Shown here in pieces: positions 52,225 to 61,098 of a DNA stretch of 64,000 nt. This DNA comes from Providencia stuartii (GTDB lineage: Bacteria > Pseudomonadota > Gammaproteobacteria > Enterobacterales > Enterobacteriaceae). Positions within the stretch are counted from its first letter, which is position 1. Every line of letters begins with the position of its first letter. Below the pieces are notes generated by a model that saw only the letters and a list, made by a program, of their open reading frames with translations, did not search any database and was not told the origin of the DNA. The stretch spans positions 1,178,001 through 1,242,000 of the forward strand of contig NZ_CP119546.1 of the NCBI RefSeq assembly GCF_029277985.1, in the 5' to 3' direction. The position numbers and the translations under genes are program-made.

Positions 52225-53571
52225 TCAACTTTCGAGGTCGAGTCGTTTATTTTGCCATCGCCGAGAACGCCAACGCCATGCATTGGTTAAACCACGTAAC
52301 CACTCATCAGCAAAGAAGCCGATCCAGATACCCAGTAAGCCCATTTCCATTTTAATACCAAGAAAATAGCCTAGTGGAATCGCAACTCCCCACATAAAAA
52401 TAATGGCGGTACACAGTGGGAAACGCGCATCACCTGACGCTCTTAATGCGTTAACCATAACAATATTGATGGTACGACCCGGTTCTAAAAAGACTGAGAG
52501 TAAGAACAGAGGCAGTAACACATGGATAATACTTTGATCTTCAGTTAAATTATCAAGAATAGGGTCTCGGAATAACCAGAAGAAAAAGACTACGCCAATC
52601 GTGACATAAAAGCCCATTTTGAGGCTTTTCAGCCCGCGTTTGTAAGCATCATCGAAACGTTTAGCACCAACAAGGTGCCCCACCATAATTTCATTACCTA
52701 TACTGATTGAAATACCAAATAGCATAATAAAAAGTGAGAGTTGGAAATAAAGTGTTTGTGCCGCTAACGATGTTTCGCCCATTAAACCGATAAACGCAGA
52801 TGCGGTCATAAAATGTAGGATCCACACTAAGTTTTCGCCGGCAGATGGCAAGCCAATATGCAGGATTTTTCCTAACATATTACGTGACCAGCGTATCAGT
52901 AATTGTGGGGAGAACTTAATTCTTAGCCCATAAAATAATAAGCAAAATAGCAGTATAACAGCCACAACCCGCCCTACGACGGTTGACCATGCGACGCCTT
53001 CAAGGCCATATTGAGGTAGGCCAAAAAAGCCATAAAGAACAATCATGTTACCAAATACAGTGATGACGTTAGCTATCAGTGTTACCCACATTGCAGGTTG
53101 AGCTTTGCCATAGACGCGCAAACAAGCCGCAAGAATAATGGATATCGCTTCAGGGATTAAACAGATTCCTAGAATATGTAAGTATGCATAACCATCTTGC
53201 ATAAGATGAGATGGTGTATTCATGATGCTAAGAATTTTATAACCAAAAAAAAGTGCAATCAGGGCACTGGAAAAACCTAATAAAAAGTTGAAAGCGATAG
53301 AGATGTGGATAGCTTGGCTGGCTTTTTCACGTCGCCCAGCCCCTAAATATTGCGCGATAACAACACTGCACCCCACACTGATAAAGTTAAAAATGGTGAT
53401 AAACAGATCAAATACCTGATTTCCCACCCCCATTGCCGCTAGGTAGGCTGTTGAAACATGGCTCACCATATAGGTGTTGATGAGTAATGTGGCCAAATGA
53501 AGAAAAATATCAATAAATATTGGCCAACTGAGAGAAAAGAGTGATCTCTCAGTGACATCAGATTGATGCAT
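52225..53571 (-). CDS. MATE-family multidrug/metabolite efflux transporter
   Basis: This is a 448-residue inner-membrane protein with 12 predicted helices in two halves. MATE features are 'LSWPIFIDIFLHLATLLINTYMVSH' (helix 1), 'GCSVVIAQYLGAGRREKA' and, in the second half, 'SAGENLVWILHFM', 'NEIMVGHLVGAKRFDDAYKRG' and 'NALRASGDARFP'. These proteins export cationic drugs or metabolites with Na or H gradients. The subgroup resembles E. coli YeeO-type MATEs more than MdtK. The AAGG ribosome site lies upstream. No local regulator. Confidence 0.88.
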   Translation of the reverse strand: MHQSDVTERSLFSLSWPIFIDIFLHLATLLINTYMVSHVSTAYLAAMGVGNQVFDLFITIFNFISVGCSVVIAQYLGAGRREKASQAIHISIAFNFLLGFSSALIALFFGYKILSIMNTPSHLMQDGYAYLHILGICLIPEAISIILAACLRVYGKAQPAMWVTLIANVITVFGNMIVLYGFFGLPQYGLEGVAWSTVVGRVVAVILLFCLLFYGLRIKFSPQLLIRWSRNMLGKILHIGLPSAGENLVWILHFMTASAFIGLMGETSLAAQTLYFQLSLFIMLFGISISIGNEIMVGHLVGAKRFDDAYKRGLKSLKMGFYVTIGVVFFFWLFRDPILDNLTEDQSIIHVLLPLFLLSVFLEPGRTINIVMVNALRASGDARFPLCTAIIFMWGVAIPLGYFLGIKMEMGLLGIWIGFFADEWLRGLTNAWRWRSRRWQNKRLDLES

Positions 53572-53779
53572 TAAGAACCTTCAAAATAATTTAAAAAGTG
53601 ATATACCAGAAAAGTAGGCTGATTCTACCCGCATTTATGTTGAGTTAATAGAGTTTAAATACGCTTATTTAAAAGGAAGTTAATCTTTTGTTTAATAATG
53701 ATGATTCTGCTAATTTATTCTAGATTGATATTCATTTTATCAATGCAAAAAACAACATCAGCATAGTAAAGGAGTCACA

Positions 53780-54676
53780 ATGACAAAAATTAAAGCCGCA
53801 ATAGTGGGATACGGCAATATTGGCCGCTATGCACTCGAAGCGGTATTGGCAGCTGAAGATTTTGAACTTGTTGGCGTAGTTCGTCGAAATGGACAAGATA
53901 TCCCAGCAGAGTTAGTAGGGCATACTGTTGTCGATGATATTGAAAAATTAGGCAAAGTAGATGTTGCGCTGCTGTGCTCTCCGACTCGTGTAATTGGTGA
54001 TTTAGCGGAGAAAATCTTAAATCTGGGGATTAATACGGTTGATAGCTTTGATGTCCATTCAGAGATCGTGGCATTAAAAAAACGTTTAGATAAGGCTGCT
54101 AAACAACGCGATAGCGTTGCCATTGTTTCTGCTGGTTGGGATCCTGGTTCTGACTCCATTATGCGTGCCTTAATGTTAGCGATGGCACCAAAAGGCGTTA
54201 CTTATACTAACTTTGGCCCAGGAATGAGCATGGGGCACAGTGTTGCAGCAAAAGCGATTGATGGGGTGAAGGATGCCTTATCGGTCACCATTCCACTGGG
54301 TACCGGAGTGCATCGCCGCATGGTTTATGTGGAACTCGCTGCAAATGCAAATTTTGATGAAGTGGCTAAAGCCATTAAAGCGGATAGCTATTTTGCTTCC
54401 GATGAAACACATATTCGCCAAGTGGATAGTGTGGATGCACTAAAAGACGTTGGTCATGGTGTACATATGACGCATAAAGGTGTTTCTGGCGCGACACACA
54501 ATCAACTATTTGAATACTCAATGCGTATTAATAATCCAGCATTAACTTCTCAGTTTATGGTTTCCGCAGCACGAGCAACGATGAAGCAATCACCAGGGGC
54601 ATATACTGTGATTGAAATTCCACCAGTGAATTTCTTACAAGGTGATCTTGATAATTTGATTGCTAAGTTAGTGTAA
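53780..54676 (+). CDS. ddh: meso-diaminopimelate D-dehydrogenase, type II
   Basis: The 298-residue NADP-dependent enzyme has an N-terminal Rossmann motif 'AIVGYGNIGRYALEAVLAAE'. It matches the Symbiobacterium-type (type II) meso-DAP dehydrogenase over its length: 'SAGWDPGSDSIMRALMLAMAP', 'NFGPGMSMGHSVAAKAIDGV', 'VHRRMVYVELA' and 'GVSGATHNQLFEYSMRINNP'. It interconverts meso-diaminopimelate and L-2-amino-6-oxopimelate (tetrahydrodipicolinate) with ammonia, a one-step route to lysine or cell-wall DAP, and can act on D-amino acids. Most enterobacteria use only the succinylase route. The ribosome site AAAGGAG is excellent. The gene is monocistronic. Confidence 0.92.
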   Translation: MTKIKAAIVGYGNIGRYALEAVLAAEDFELVGVVRRNGQDIPAELVGHTVVDDIEKLGKVDVALLCSPTRVIGDLAEKILNLGINTVDSFDVHSEIVALKKRLDKAAKQRDSVAIVSAGWDPGSDSIMRALMLAMAPKGVTYTNFGPGMSMGHSVAAKAIDGVKDALSVTIPLGTGVHRRMVYVELAANANFDEVAKAIKADSYFASDETHIRQVDSVDALKDVGHGVHMTHKGVSGATHNQLFEYSMRINNPALTSQFMVSAARATMKQSPGAYTVIEIPPVNFLQGDLDNLIAKLV

Positions 54677-54723
54677 TCACTGGATGGCATGATTGTAATG
54701 AATGCACTCATGCCAGTTCCGTT

Positions 54724-54800
54724 GATACGCGTTATACTTCAAATGTCGCATCGTATTAAGAAAGCTCGTTATATTCTTCTTTATCCGCAACGATGTTGTC
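54724..54800. repeat. Intergenic repeat-like segment after ddh
   Basis: The segment starting GATACGCGTTATACTTCAAA (~54724) resembles the enterobacterial intergenic repeats that begin with GTTATACTTCAAG. It shares the pattern GTTATAnTnCAAnnGTCGCA with the element at ~18655. A second CGTTATATTC occurs ~40 bases later. The boundaries are uncertain. Confidence 0.4.
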
Positions 54801-54889
54801 ATTTACCTTATTAGTGGATAGTTTATGGGATGATTGACGTTGTCTCAATGAGGTCAGCTAGATAGTTTGAGATAAAAAAGGACTTTATC

Positions 54890-55594
54890 ATGGCTAAAAA
54901 TTCAAAAAGAAAAAATAATATCACCACAGAGACAAAAACATTCTTTTCAGCAAAAAGCACCCCACAAACAGTTGTAGAAAATAAACATGCATTTAGTGTA
55001 TTGCGTTTTTTGTCAAAAATAATAAGTGTGTGTTTTTCTCTTTTTTATGTTGGTTTTATTTTTTCTGTTTGGTTTTTTCCTGAATATTATGATGTTGCTT
55101 TAATTTATAACTTAACGCTGATCCTTATCTTCGAGTTTATTTTAGTACACTCGGGTGTTTTTATGTCAATAACCAATAATATCAAGGTGTTGATAGGGTT
55201 TGCATTATTATACGGACTGTTTGCTTTTGCGTTTAATTACTCCGTGCTTGGTGATTCGCCGCTGATCCTTTATTTATATAGTTTCACCATATTAAATCGC
55301 ATATTATACGGTTTTAGTAGCCGAACTGATGAAGAGCGTAAAGAGAATTTGGGGAATTCCGCTATGATGGCGGTAAATTTTATGTTTTGCATCGTTCTGG
55401 TAGTCATCGTGTCTTCGCTAGTCCCTTATGGTGGACTGACGCCCAATTATTTATCGTCAATCGACTACTATAATACAATCCCACACGGTGGAGAATTTCC
55501 TGAAAAACCACACGTTGCCTTTGCTTTTGGTGTTTTATATTTTGGTTTACCTGTCGTGTTACCACTATTTTTTAAACTATTAAGTAAAAAATAG
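54890..55594 (+). CDS. Six-helix membrane protein with a basic N-terminus, unknown function
   Basis: This is a 234-residue protein with an AAGGA ribosome site. Residues 1-35 are polar and Lys-rich ('KNSKRKNNITTETK'). About six hydrophobic helices follow (~40-65, 70-90, 98-120, 122-142, 155-178, 205-230), with a short polar loop 'SSRTDEERKENLGN' between helices 4 and 5. No motif or family is recognised. It lies between ddh and a terminator used by the opposite strand, without operon partners. Confidence 0.6.
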   Translation: MAKNSKRKNNITTETKTFFSAKSTPQTVVENKHAFSVLRFLSKIISVCFSLFYVGFIFSVWFFPEYYDVALIYNLTLILIFEFILVHSGVFMSITNNIKVLIGFALLYGLFAFAFNYSVLGDSPLILYLYSFTILNRILYGFSSRTDEERKENLGNSAMMAVNFMFCIVLVVIVSSLVPYGGLTPNYLSSIDYYNTIPHGGEFPEKPHVAFAFGVLYFGLPVVLPLFFKLLSKK

Positions 55595-55650
55595 GCTAAT
55601 GTCTAATTAGGTAACAATCTTCATATGCCACAAGGCCAACAAGGTAAAAT

Positions 55651-55680
55651 AAATAAAAAAGCACCTACCGAAGTAGGTGC
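55651..55680 (-). terminator. Terminator of the Tm-1-like operon
   Basis: A perfect 8-bp stem (55661-55668 with 55673-55680) with a UUCG-type tetraloop on the minus strand is followed by a run of six T on that strand. It is about 100 bases beyond the stop codon of the PEP-hydrolase-like gene. Confidence 0.85.
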
Positions 55681-55778
55681 CCTGGTGTTGACAAAGTCTA
55701 ATTGTGATTAAAGCGGCTTAATAATTATGATTGATGAACGTTATTTGCTTGCAGCCTATGCTTATATTGTTTTGCGTA

Positions 55779-56606
55779 TTAACGCTTAATGGTTTTGAAT
55801 TTTTGGGTTGTTGCAGTGAGTGCGACTTCAGTTGGCAAACGTTCCATCGAGCTAGCGCCATAAAAACCATGGCATTCAGGGCAGTTTGCTAATATATATT
55901 CCGCATCTTCAGGTGTTGCAATTGGACCACCATGGCACAGAACAATGACATCATCGCGTACTGCTTTTGCCGCTTTGGCCCAGTCATTGATTAAAGGTAC
56001 GCAATCTTTAAGTGTTAGTGCCGTTTCTGCGCCAATATTCCCCCCAGTGGTTAAGCCCATATGAGGAACAATAATATCAGCACCGGCTTCGGTCATTGCT
56101 ATCGCATCTTCACGGCTGAAAACATAAGGGGTGGTTAATAACCCTTTTTCATGGGCTAAACGGATCATATCGACTTCTAAGCCATATCCCATGCCGGTTT
56201 CTTCTAGGTTAGCCCTAAAGTTACCATCTATTAGGCCAACGGTTGGGAAATTTTGTACCCCAGTAAACCCTTTTGCTTTGATCTCGTCAAGAAAGTGGTC
56301 AAACTGGCAAAAAGGATCCGTACCGTTAACTCCAGCAAGTACAGGTGTGTGTTTTACAACAGGCAAGACTTCTTTTGCCATGTCCATCACGATTTCGTTA
56401 GCATTACCATAAGCCAGTAAGCCCGCGAGTGAACCGCGTCCAGCCATACGGTAGCGACCTGAGTTATAAATAACGATTAAGTCTATACCGCCAGCCTCTT
56501 CACATTTTGCGGATAGGCCGGTACCGGCACCACCACCAATAATTGGTTCGCCTCGAGCGATCATCTCTCTGAATTTTTTCAGTAAGCTTTCGCGATTATG
56601 TTTCAT
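55779..56606 (-). CDS. PEP-hydrolase-like TIM-barrel protein
   Basis: The 275-residue cytosolic protein reads like the PEP_hydrolase/TIM-barrel signal-transduction family: '[52 protein letters not shown]' (18-70, quoted in part), '[12 protein letters not shown]', '[13 protein letters not shown]', '[14 protein letters not shown]' and '[19 protein letters not shown]'. The same domain is the C-terminal half of tomato Tm-1. It is 10 bases after the UPF0261 gene on the same strand. The reaction is not established; a C-C bond hydrolase or lyase on a PEP-like substrate is possible. Confidence 0.8.
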   Translation of the reverse strand: MKHNRESLLKKFREMIARGEPIIGGGAGTGLSAKCEEAGGIDLIVIYNSGRYRMAGRGSLAGLLAYGNANEIVMDMAKEVLPVVKHTPVLAGVNGTDPFCQFDHFLDEIKAKGFTGVQNFPTVGLIDGNFRANLEETGMGYGLEVDMIRLAHEKGLLTTPYVFSREDAIAMTEAGADIIVPHMGLTTGGNIGAETALTLKDCVPLINDWAKAAKAVRDDVIVLCHGGPIATPEDAEYILANCPECHGFYGASSMERLPTEVALTATTQKFKTIKR

Positions 56607-56616
56607 TGATGAACCT

Positions 56617-57840
56617 CTACTTGTTGTTCAAAATTTCCTGGTGTAATTGAATAACTTGTTCGCAAAACTCAATTGAGTTGATATGGTACGGACTCAAAAT
56701 AAGTTTGCGTTTTTCTGTTGTTATAAGATTTTCGGTTAATGCATTGATAAAGGCTTGGTCTGCTTCTGGATCCCAGAATGGGGCACCTTCAATATCCAGT
56801 GCAGAGAAGCCGGCTGTTGGAATAATAAAGCGAATTTCCCCTTCACAGCGGTTAAGCTTATCGGCAATCCAACGACCCATTTGTTGATTTTCTTCTTTTG
56901 TTGTACGCATTAACGTAACTTGTGAATTATGGTTATAGAATAACCGGTCACGATAATGCTCTGGTACTGTCGATGGGCGACCAAAATTGACCATATCTAG
57001 CGCCCCGCATGACAGTACACAAGGTGTTTGTGTTCTTGCGATTGCGCCAAAACGATCTTCATCGCATGCTAAAACGCCACCAAACAGATAGTCACACACT
57101 TCCGTTGTCGTGATGTCCAATACGGAATCTAATAAGTGGCTATCAATTAATTTTTCCATGGCTTTACCGCCACTTCCCGTCGCATGGAAAACTAAGCAGT
57201 CATATTGTGATTCAAGTTGCTCGGTTAGCTGTTGAACACACGGGGTAGTGACGCCAAACATAGTTAGTGCAATAGCAGGTTTTGATGCCTCTTCATATTT
57301 ATCTTCACGATTAAAATAAACGGCACCTGCAATTTGATTTGCAGCGTTTTTTAATACCTTACGAGAAATAACATTTAAACCTGAGACATCGGTGACCGAA
57401 TACATCATTGAAATATCACTTGCACCGATATAACCGGATATATCCCCTGACGCCATCGTTGAAACCATCAGTTTAGGTATGCCAACAGGGAGCGCTTGCA
57501 TTGCTGGAGTAATTAGCGCTGTACCACCGGAACCTCCTAAACCTAAAATAGCGGCAACATCATCTTGGGCACTGAGGTACAGACTAAAAGCCAGTGACAT
57601 AGCTTCAATGGCTTTTCCTCTATCACCACAAAAAACGGCTTCAGCTCCGGAAGGATGGTAAGCCGCAACAGTGAGAGCCTTAATATCTGCATTTCTGTTT
57701 AGTTGAGTTGGTTGCGTCGTCAAATCTACTGAACGTACAGATAAACCTGCTTCTTTGATCAAATCGCAGACATAGAACAATTCATCGCTTTTAGTATCTA
57801 GCGTGGTTGCTATATAGATGTATCCCTGATGCTGTTTCAT
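56617..57840 (-). CDS. Tm-1-like ATP-binding domain protein (UPF0261)
   Basis: The 407-residue protein matches UPF0261: '[22 protein letters not shown]' at the N-terminus, the Gly-rich '[19 protein letters not shown]' (~97-115), '[19 protein letters not shown]' and '[17 protein letters not shown]' (~220). These are the landmarks of the N-terminal half of the plant virus-resistance protein Tm-1, which binds ATP. It is the first gene of a two-gene operon with a TIM-barrel partner and diverges from a TetR gene. The ribosome site AAGGA is good. The substrate in bacteria is unknown. Confidence 0.85.
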   Translation of the reverse strand: MKQHQGYIYIATTLDTKSDELFYVCDLIKEAGLSVRSVDLTTQPTQLNRNADIKALTVAAYHPSGAEAVFCGDRGKAIEAMSLAFSLYLSAQDDVAAILGLGGSGGTALITPAMQALPVGIPKLMVSTMASGDISGYIGASDISMMYSVTDVSGLNVISRKVLKNAANQIAGAVYFNREDKYEEASKPAIALTMFGVTTPCVQQLTEQLESQYDCLVFHATGSGGKAMEKLIDSHLLDSVLDITTTEVCDYLFGGVLACDEDRFGAIARTQTPCVLSCGALDMVNFGRPSTVPEHYRDRLFYNHNSQVTLMRTTKEENQQMGRWIADKLNRCEGEIRFIIPTAGFSALDIEGAPFWDPEADQAFINALTENLITTEKRKLILSPYHINSIEFCEQVIQLHQEILNNK

Positions 57841-57885
57841 CGGAAAATCCTTACAGGTTAGGAAGATGTTTAATTTCTCATCTGA

Positions 57886-57903
57886 ATGAGACTATAGTAT
57901 CAT
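57886..57903. promoter_or_regulatory. Operator-like palindrome 1 of the Tm-1-like module
   Basis: ATGAGACTATAGTATCAT is an 18-bp palindrome with one mismatched pair. It lies 46 bases upstream of the UPF0261 start and shares its ends with the palindrome at 57920. It is probably bound by the divergent TetR protein. Confidence 0.65.
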
Positions 57904-57919
57904 TTTGGATAAAAGTAAA

Positions 57920-57937
57920 ATGAGATTGTAGTCTCAT
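57920..57937. promoter_or_regulatory. Operator-like palindrome 2 of the Tm-1-like module
   Basis: ATGAGATTGTAGTCTCAT has perfect ATGAGA/TCTCAT arms around six bases. It matches palindrome 1 at 15 of 18 positions. The centres are 34 bp apart (about three helical turns), on the same DNA face. Confidence 0.68.
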
Positions 57938-58156
57938 TTTTGGGGTTTATTTAAATATCATGATGTTATATTTTTATCTCAATGATAAATAAGCATTTTA
58001 AAATTTTAATGGCATATTAAAAACCGCATTTTTTATAACAGACGAACGATAACATTCTCATCGTTATTAATAAGCAGTAGCTGTAGCCATTGTAAAGTGT
58101 CATGATGAGTCACCCATTCACTATAGTAGCGAACATGTTTTAAAGGGAGGGAAACG

Positions 58157-58789
58157 ATGTCATTCACATATTCTAATCATGAATATAAAGGAACAAGGAA
58201 GCGAACTTATAACTTATTGGTGAATACGGCACTGGCTCTTTTTGAAAAAGGGGATATGCCCTCTATTTCGGAGCTTGCTATTGAGGCGGGCGTATCAAGA
58301 GCGACAGCTTATCGCTATTTTCCAACGCAAAGTGATTTGATTGCGGCAACTGTTAATGCCAGTTTAGGGCCCATTTTGACATGGCGACCGCAAAGTGAAA
58401 AAACGGAAGAGCGTATTGAGGAGTTGCTGACATATGCACTCCCTAGAATGTTTGAGCATGAAGGCGTCTTGAGAGCCGCATTACAAGTATCGTTACAGCA
58501 GTGGGCACAAAGTCGCGCTCTGACGCAAGATCCTAAAGAAAAACCACTGGAAAGAGGAAACCGTAAAAATATCCTCGCGATGGTTACTGCACCAATGAAA
58601 GATGATTATCCGCAAGATGTTATTGATAAAGTTATCAAAGCATTTTCAGTCATTTATGGCTCTGAAATCTTTCTAGTACTCAAAGATATTTGGAAGCAAG
58701 ATGACGCTGAGGTGATTGAAATTGCACAGTGGATGGCGAAAGCGATTATTAACCAAGCCACAGCAGATAAAAATGCCCGAGAATGCTGA
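58157..58789 (+). CDS. TetR-family regulator of the Tm-1-like module
   Basis: This is a 210-residue protein with an excellent ribosome site (AGGGAGG). The HTH lies at ~20-65 ('NLLVNTALALFEKGDMPSISELAIEAGVSRATAYRYFPTQSDLIA', quoted as the HTH region with its A-x-Y-R-Y-F signature). The C-terminal domain (~75-205) is of unknown ligand. It diverges from the UPF0261 gene across a 316-base region holding two matching palindromes, so it most likely represses that operon. Confidence 0.83.
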   Translation: MSFTYSNHEYKGTRKRTYNLLVNTALALFEKGDMPSISELAIEAGVSRATAYRYFPTQSDLIAATVNASLGPILTWRPQSEKTEERIEELLTYALPRMFEHEGVLRAALQVSLQQWAQSRALTQDPKEKPLERGNRKNILAMVTAPMKDDYPQDVIDKVIKAFSVIYGSEIFLVLKDIWKQDDAEVIEIAQWMAKAIINQATADKNAREC

Positions 58790-58860
58790 GGTATCGCATT
58801 AAAAGAACGGTAGGGGAAAGCCTATCGTTCCTTATAGATGGAGTTACAAAATGGGTGGAG

Positions 58861-59271
58861 TTACAAAGATTTCATAAAATAATATCTTTCATGTTTAATT
58901 GGGTAATCAATGAGTGTTGAGATCACCTGATAGCCCTGTTTCTCATAAAAAGGTTTTGCTTGGAAACTGAACGTATCGACTTGAGCATATTTGGCACCTA
59001 ACTCTCTCGCTTTATTTTCCATCGCTTGTAGCAATTGTGAACCGATGCCTTGCTTCCTCAATGATTCTTCAAGCCAAAAGTAGTCAATTCGTAGCCAATT
59101 TCCGAGTATTGAACCTGTTATTCCGCCTAATATTGCCTCTTCTTGCTCATAAAATACGGCTAATGGAGAATGAATATCTTCACTGAAAAATTGTAAGTTA
59201 TAGTTAATCAATGATTGATGAATATGCGCAATTTCAGATTTAGCAGGGGATGTTGTGACGCGTATTGCCAT
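58861..59271 (-). CDS. GNAT-family N-acetyltransferase
   Basis: The 136-residue protein has the GNAT fold. The central strands are 'EAILGGITGSILGNWLRIDYFWLEESLR' (~47-74, quoted as motif region), the acetyl-CoA loop is 'RKQGIGSQLLQAMENKARE' (R/Q-x-x-G-x-G/S) and 'PFYEKQGYQVIS' lies near the C-terminus. The substrate is unknown. The ribosome site is weak. It converges on the TetR gene with no operon partner. Confidence 0.82.
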   Translation of the reverse strand: MAIRVTTSPAKSEIAHIHQSLINYNLQFFSEDIHSPLAVFYEQEEAILGGITGSILGNWLRIDYFWLEESLRKQGIGSQLLQAMENKARELGAKYAQVDTFSFQAKPFYEKQGYQVISTLIDYPIKHERYYFMKSL

Positions 59272-59420
59272 AATTTTTCTTATCTTTCAATGTAATGATA
59301 ATTTATGAGTTTATATACTATTTAATAATTTAATGAATTTAAAGTATTAAGAAGATACTATTAAGACTATTACAGATGATATCGATGCGCTAAGTGCTCT
59401 TAGAGTAATAGGATTTCGCG

Positions 59421-60464
59421 ATGATAAGATTATTGAAGATGGGCTTAGGCATTGCTATTTGTGCCTTAATTGGTGGAACCCTCACTTATCTTGGCGTACC
59501 TCTCGCTCTTATGTTTGGCCCAATCATTGCGGTGATTGTTTTTAATCGCTTCAACATTCAATTTGCTATCCCCAAATATACCCTCACATTTGTTCAGATA
59601 TCATTAGGAACGTCTGTGGGACTGATGTTTAATCAAGTCTCATTAGGGCAAGCAGAGAATCTATTTCTACTTCTTCTGCTGTTGGTGGTCTGCTTGGCTG
59701 TCCAATTTTCATTCAGTTATTTTTGGTTTCACCGCAAAGTCGGATGGACAAAACAAGAAGCGATGCTGGGCTCTGTTCCGGGAGCCATGGCTGCCATATT
59801 AGCCTTAACAGATCATACGCATACGCCTCCACAAAAAATCGTGATTTCTCATACGATCCGTCTCATTATTTTAATTCTATTGGCAGGAATTGTGGTAGGT
59901 AGTCATGGGGATCCTCAGCCTCTGATTGTACTACCATCCTTAACATTGGAAGCGACCTTCTGGTTAACGGTGATTGTATTAACAGGACTCGGATTAGGCT
60001 TGGTATTGCAGCGAATGCATGTTCCTGCCCCCTTTATGTTGACATCATTAGGTGCCGCGACGTTGATCCAAGGCTGGCTTGATGTACAAATTCATTTTCC
60101 GGTGATGATTACTGAGCTCAGTATGGTTTTGATCGGGATGAATATTGGTAACCACTTTATTGTTTTTCCACTGTCGTCATTGATCAAAAATATCTATTCA
60201 TCTGCCCAAGTGGTGGTGATTAATATCTTTTTAACCTTATTGATTACACTGTTTGCTGCATGGGTCACTGGCTATCCTCTATCGGTATTGCTGCTGGCTT
60301 GGGCGCCAGGAAGCATGGAAGCGATGACATTTGCGGCGATCACCATGAACCTTGATGCTGGATTTGTCATGTCAAATCACATCATTAGGATGGTAATTAT
60401 TCAAAGTATCCCTTCGATAGTGATGTTTTGGCAAGAAAGACGCGTGAAGAAAAAGGAAGGTTGA
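59421..60464 (+). CDS. AbrB-family membrane protein (putative transporter/regulator)
   Basis: This 347-residue protein has about ten transmembrane helices in two repeats. It has the repeated 'GAxLxxLGVPLxLMFGPxIAxI'-like pattern ('GGTLTYLGVPLALMFGPIIAVI' at residues ~18-39), 'GWTKQEAMLGSVPGAMAAILAL' and, in the second half, 'LAWAPGSMEAMTFAAITMNLDAGFV'. This is the AbrB (PF05145) membrane family, often misnamed ammonia monooxygenase; the role is unknown. AGGA precedes the ATG. It converges on yacC. Confidence 0.8.
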   Translation: MIRLLKMGLGIAICALIGGTLTYLGVPLALMFGPIIAVIVFNRFNIQFAIPKYTLTFVQISLGTSVGLMFNQVSLGQAENLFLLLLLLVVCLAVQFSFSYFWFHRKVGWTKQEAMLGSVPGAMAAILALTDHTHTPPQKIVISHTIRLIILILLAGIVVGSHGDPQPLIVLPSLTLEATFWLTVIVLTGLGLGLVLQRMHVPAPFMLTSLGAATLIQGWLDVQIHFPVMITELSMVLIGMNIGNHFIVFPLSSLIKNIYSSAQVVVINIFLTLLITLFAAWVTGYPLSVLLLAWAPGSMEAMTFAAITMNLDAGFVMSNHIIRMVIIQSIPSIVMFWQERRVKKKEG

Positions 60465-60503
60465 AGTGAAATAATGATAACTCCCCTAGTGAAGGGGAGG
60501 GAA

Positions 60504-60851
60504 TTATTTCACATAAGCAAACAAGCCTAATGAATCCCGGGCAAGAGATTGGCACTTAAATTCTTGTGATAGCGGGATACCTTTTAGGTCGTTGTAGCTT
60601 TCTTTGTTGAGCATGGTCATCTTGTGAGAATCGTAATCACCAAGATCCCATTTATTACTACGGGCAAAATAGACAATTGCGCGCTCAATTTCCCTATCAG
60701 GGATTTGTGAATAGCCACAATCATATTTTAGGTAGATAAAAACCGCCGTCAGATCGGCAAGATCTTCAGCTTCATTGGGGGTCAGTGCTCTGGCAGAATG
60801 TGTTATCCCTAACAGAGTAATGATGTAAAAAATCACAGTAAATTTGCGCAT
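60504..60851 (-). CDS. yacC: YacC-family exported protein (PulS/OutS-like)
   Basis: The 115-residue protein has the same length as E. coli YacC and matches it along its length: signal peptide, then 'ALTPNEAEDLADLTAVFIYLKYDCGY', 'IERAIVYFARSNKWDLGDYD' and 'CQSLARDSLGLFAYVK'. Two Cys residues could form a disulphide in the periplasm. As in E. coli it lies next to cueO. The function is unknown; it resembles PulS/OutS pilotins of type II secretion. Confidence 0.9.
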   Translation of the reverse strand: MRKFTVIFYIITLLGITHSARALTPNEAEDLADLTAVFIYLKYDCGYSQIPDREIERAIVYFARSNKWDLGDYDSHKMTMLNKESYNDLKGIPLSQEFKCQSLARDSLGLFAYVK

Positions 60852-60965
60852 TCAATATTCTATCTGTTTTTTATGTCAAGTAACGTTAACATAATAATAG
60901 AATTGTTAGTCAAGTATATTTTTCTTAAATAAGTGTAATATGCCCCTAACAACCCTATGGTTTCC

Positions 60966-60996
60966 TTGACCTTCCTGTAAGGGGAAGCTTTATCAT
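60966..60996 (+). promoter_or_regulatory. CueR-type promoter of cueO
   Basis: A -35 TTGACC (60966-60971) and a -10 TATCAT (60991-60996) are separated by 19 bp, the long spacer of MerR-family promoters. The spacer holds the inverted repeat CTTCC-N7-GGAAG (60971-60987), as in E. coli copA and cueO. Cu(I)-CueR would be expected to activate it by DNA distortion. Confidence 0.85.
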
Positions 60997-61098
60997 TTTT
61001 AGATATTAAACCATATTTTGGCTCTAAACGGTAATAGCCTACAGTGCCATAGAATTTTTACTCGGTTTTTAATTTGATAAATAAAAGGAAGGTTATCA

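Noticed and set aside
55779..58789. Antiviral defence role for the Tm-1-like genes
   Set aside because: The only antiviral link is the plant homologue; no defence genes or mobile elements surround the module, and metabolite-type TetR control fits metabolism better.
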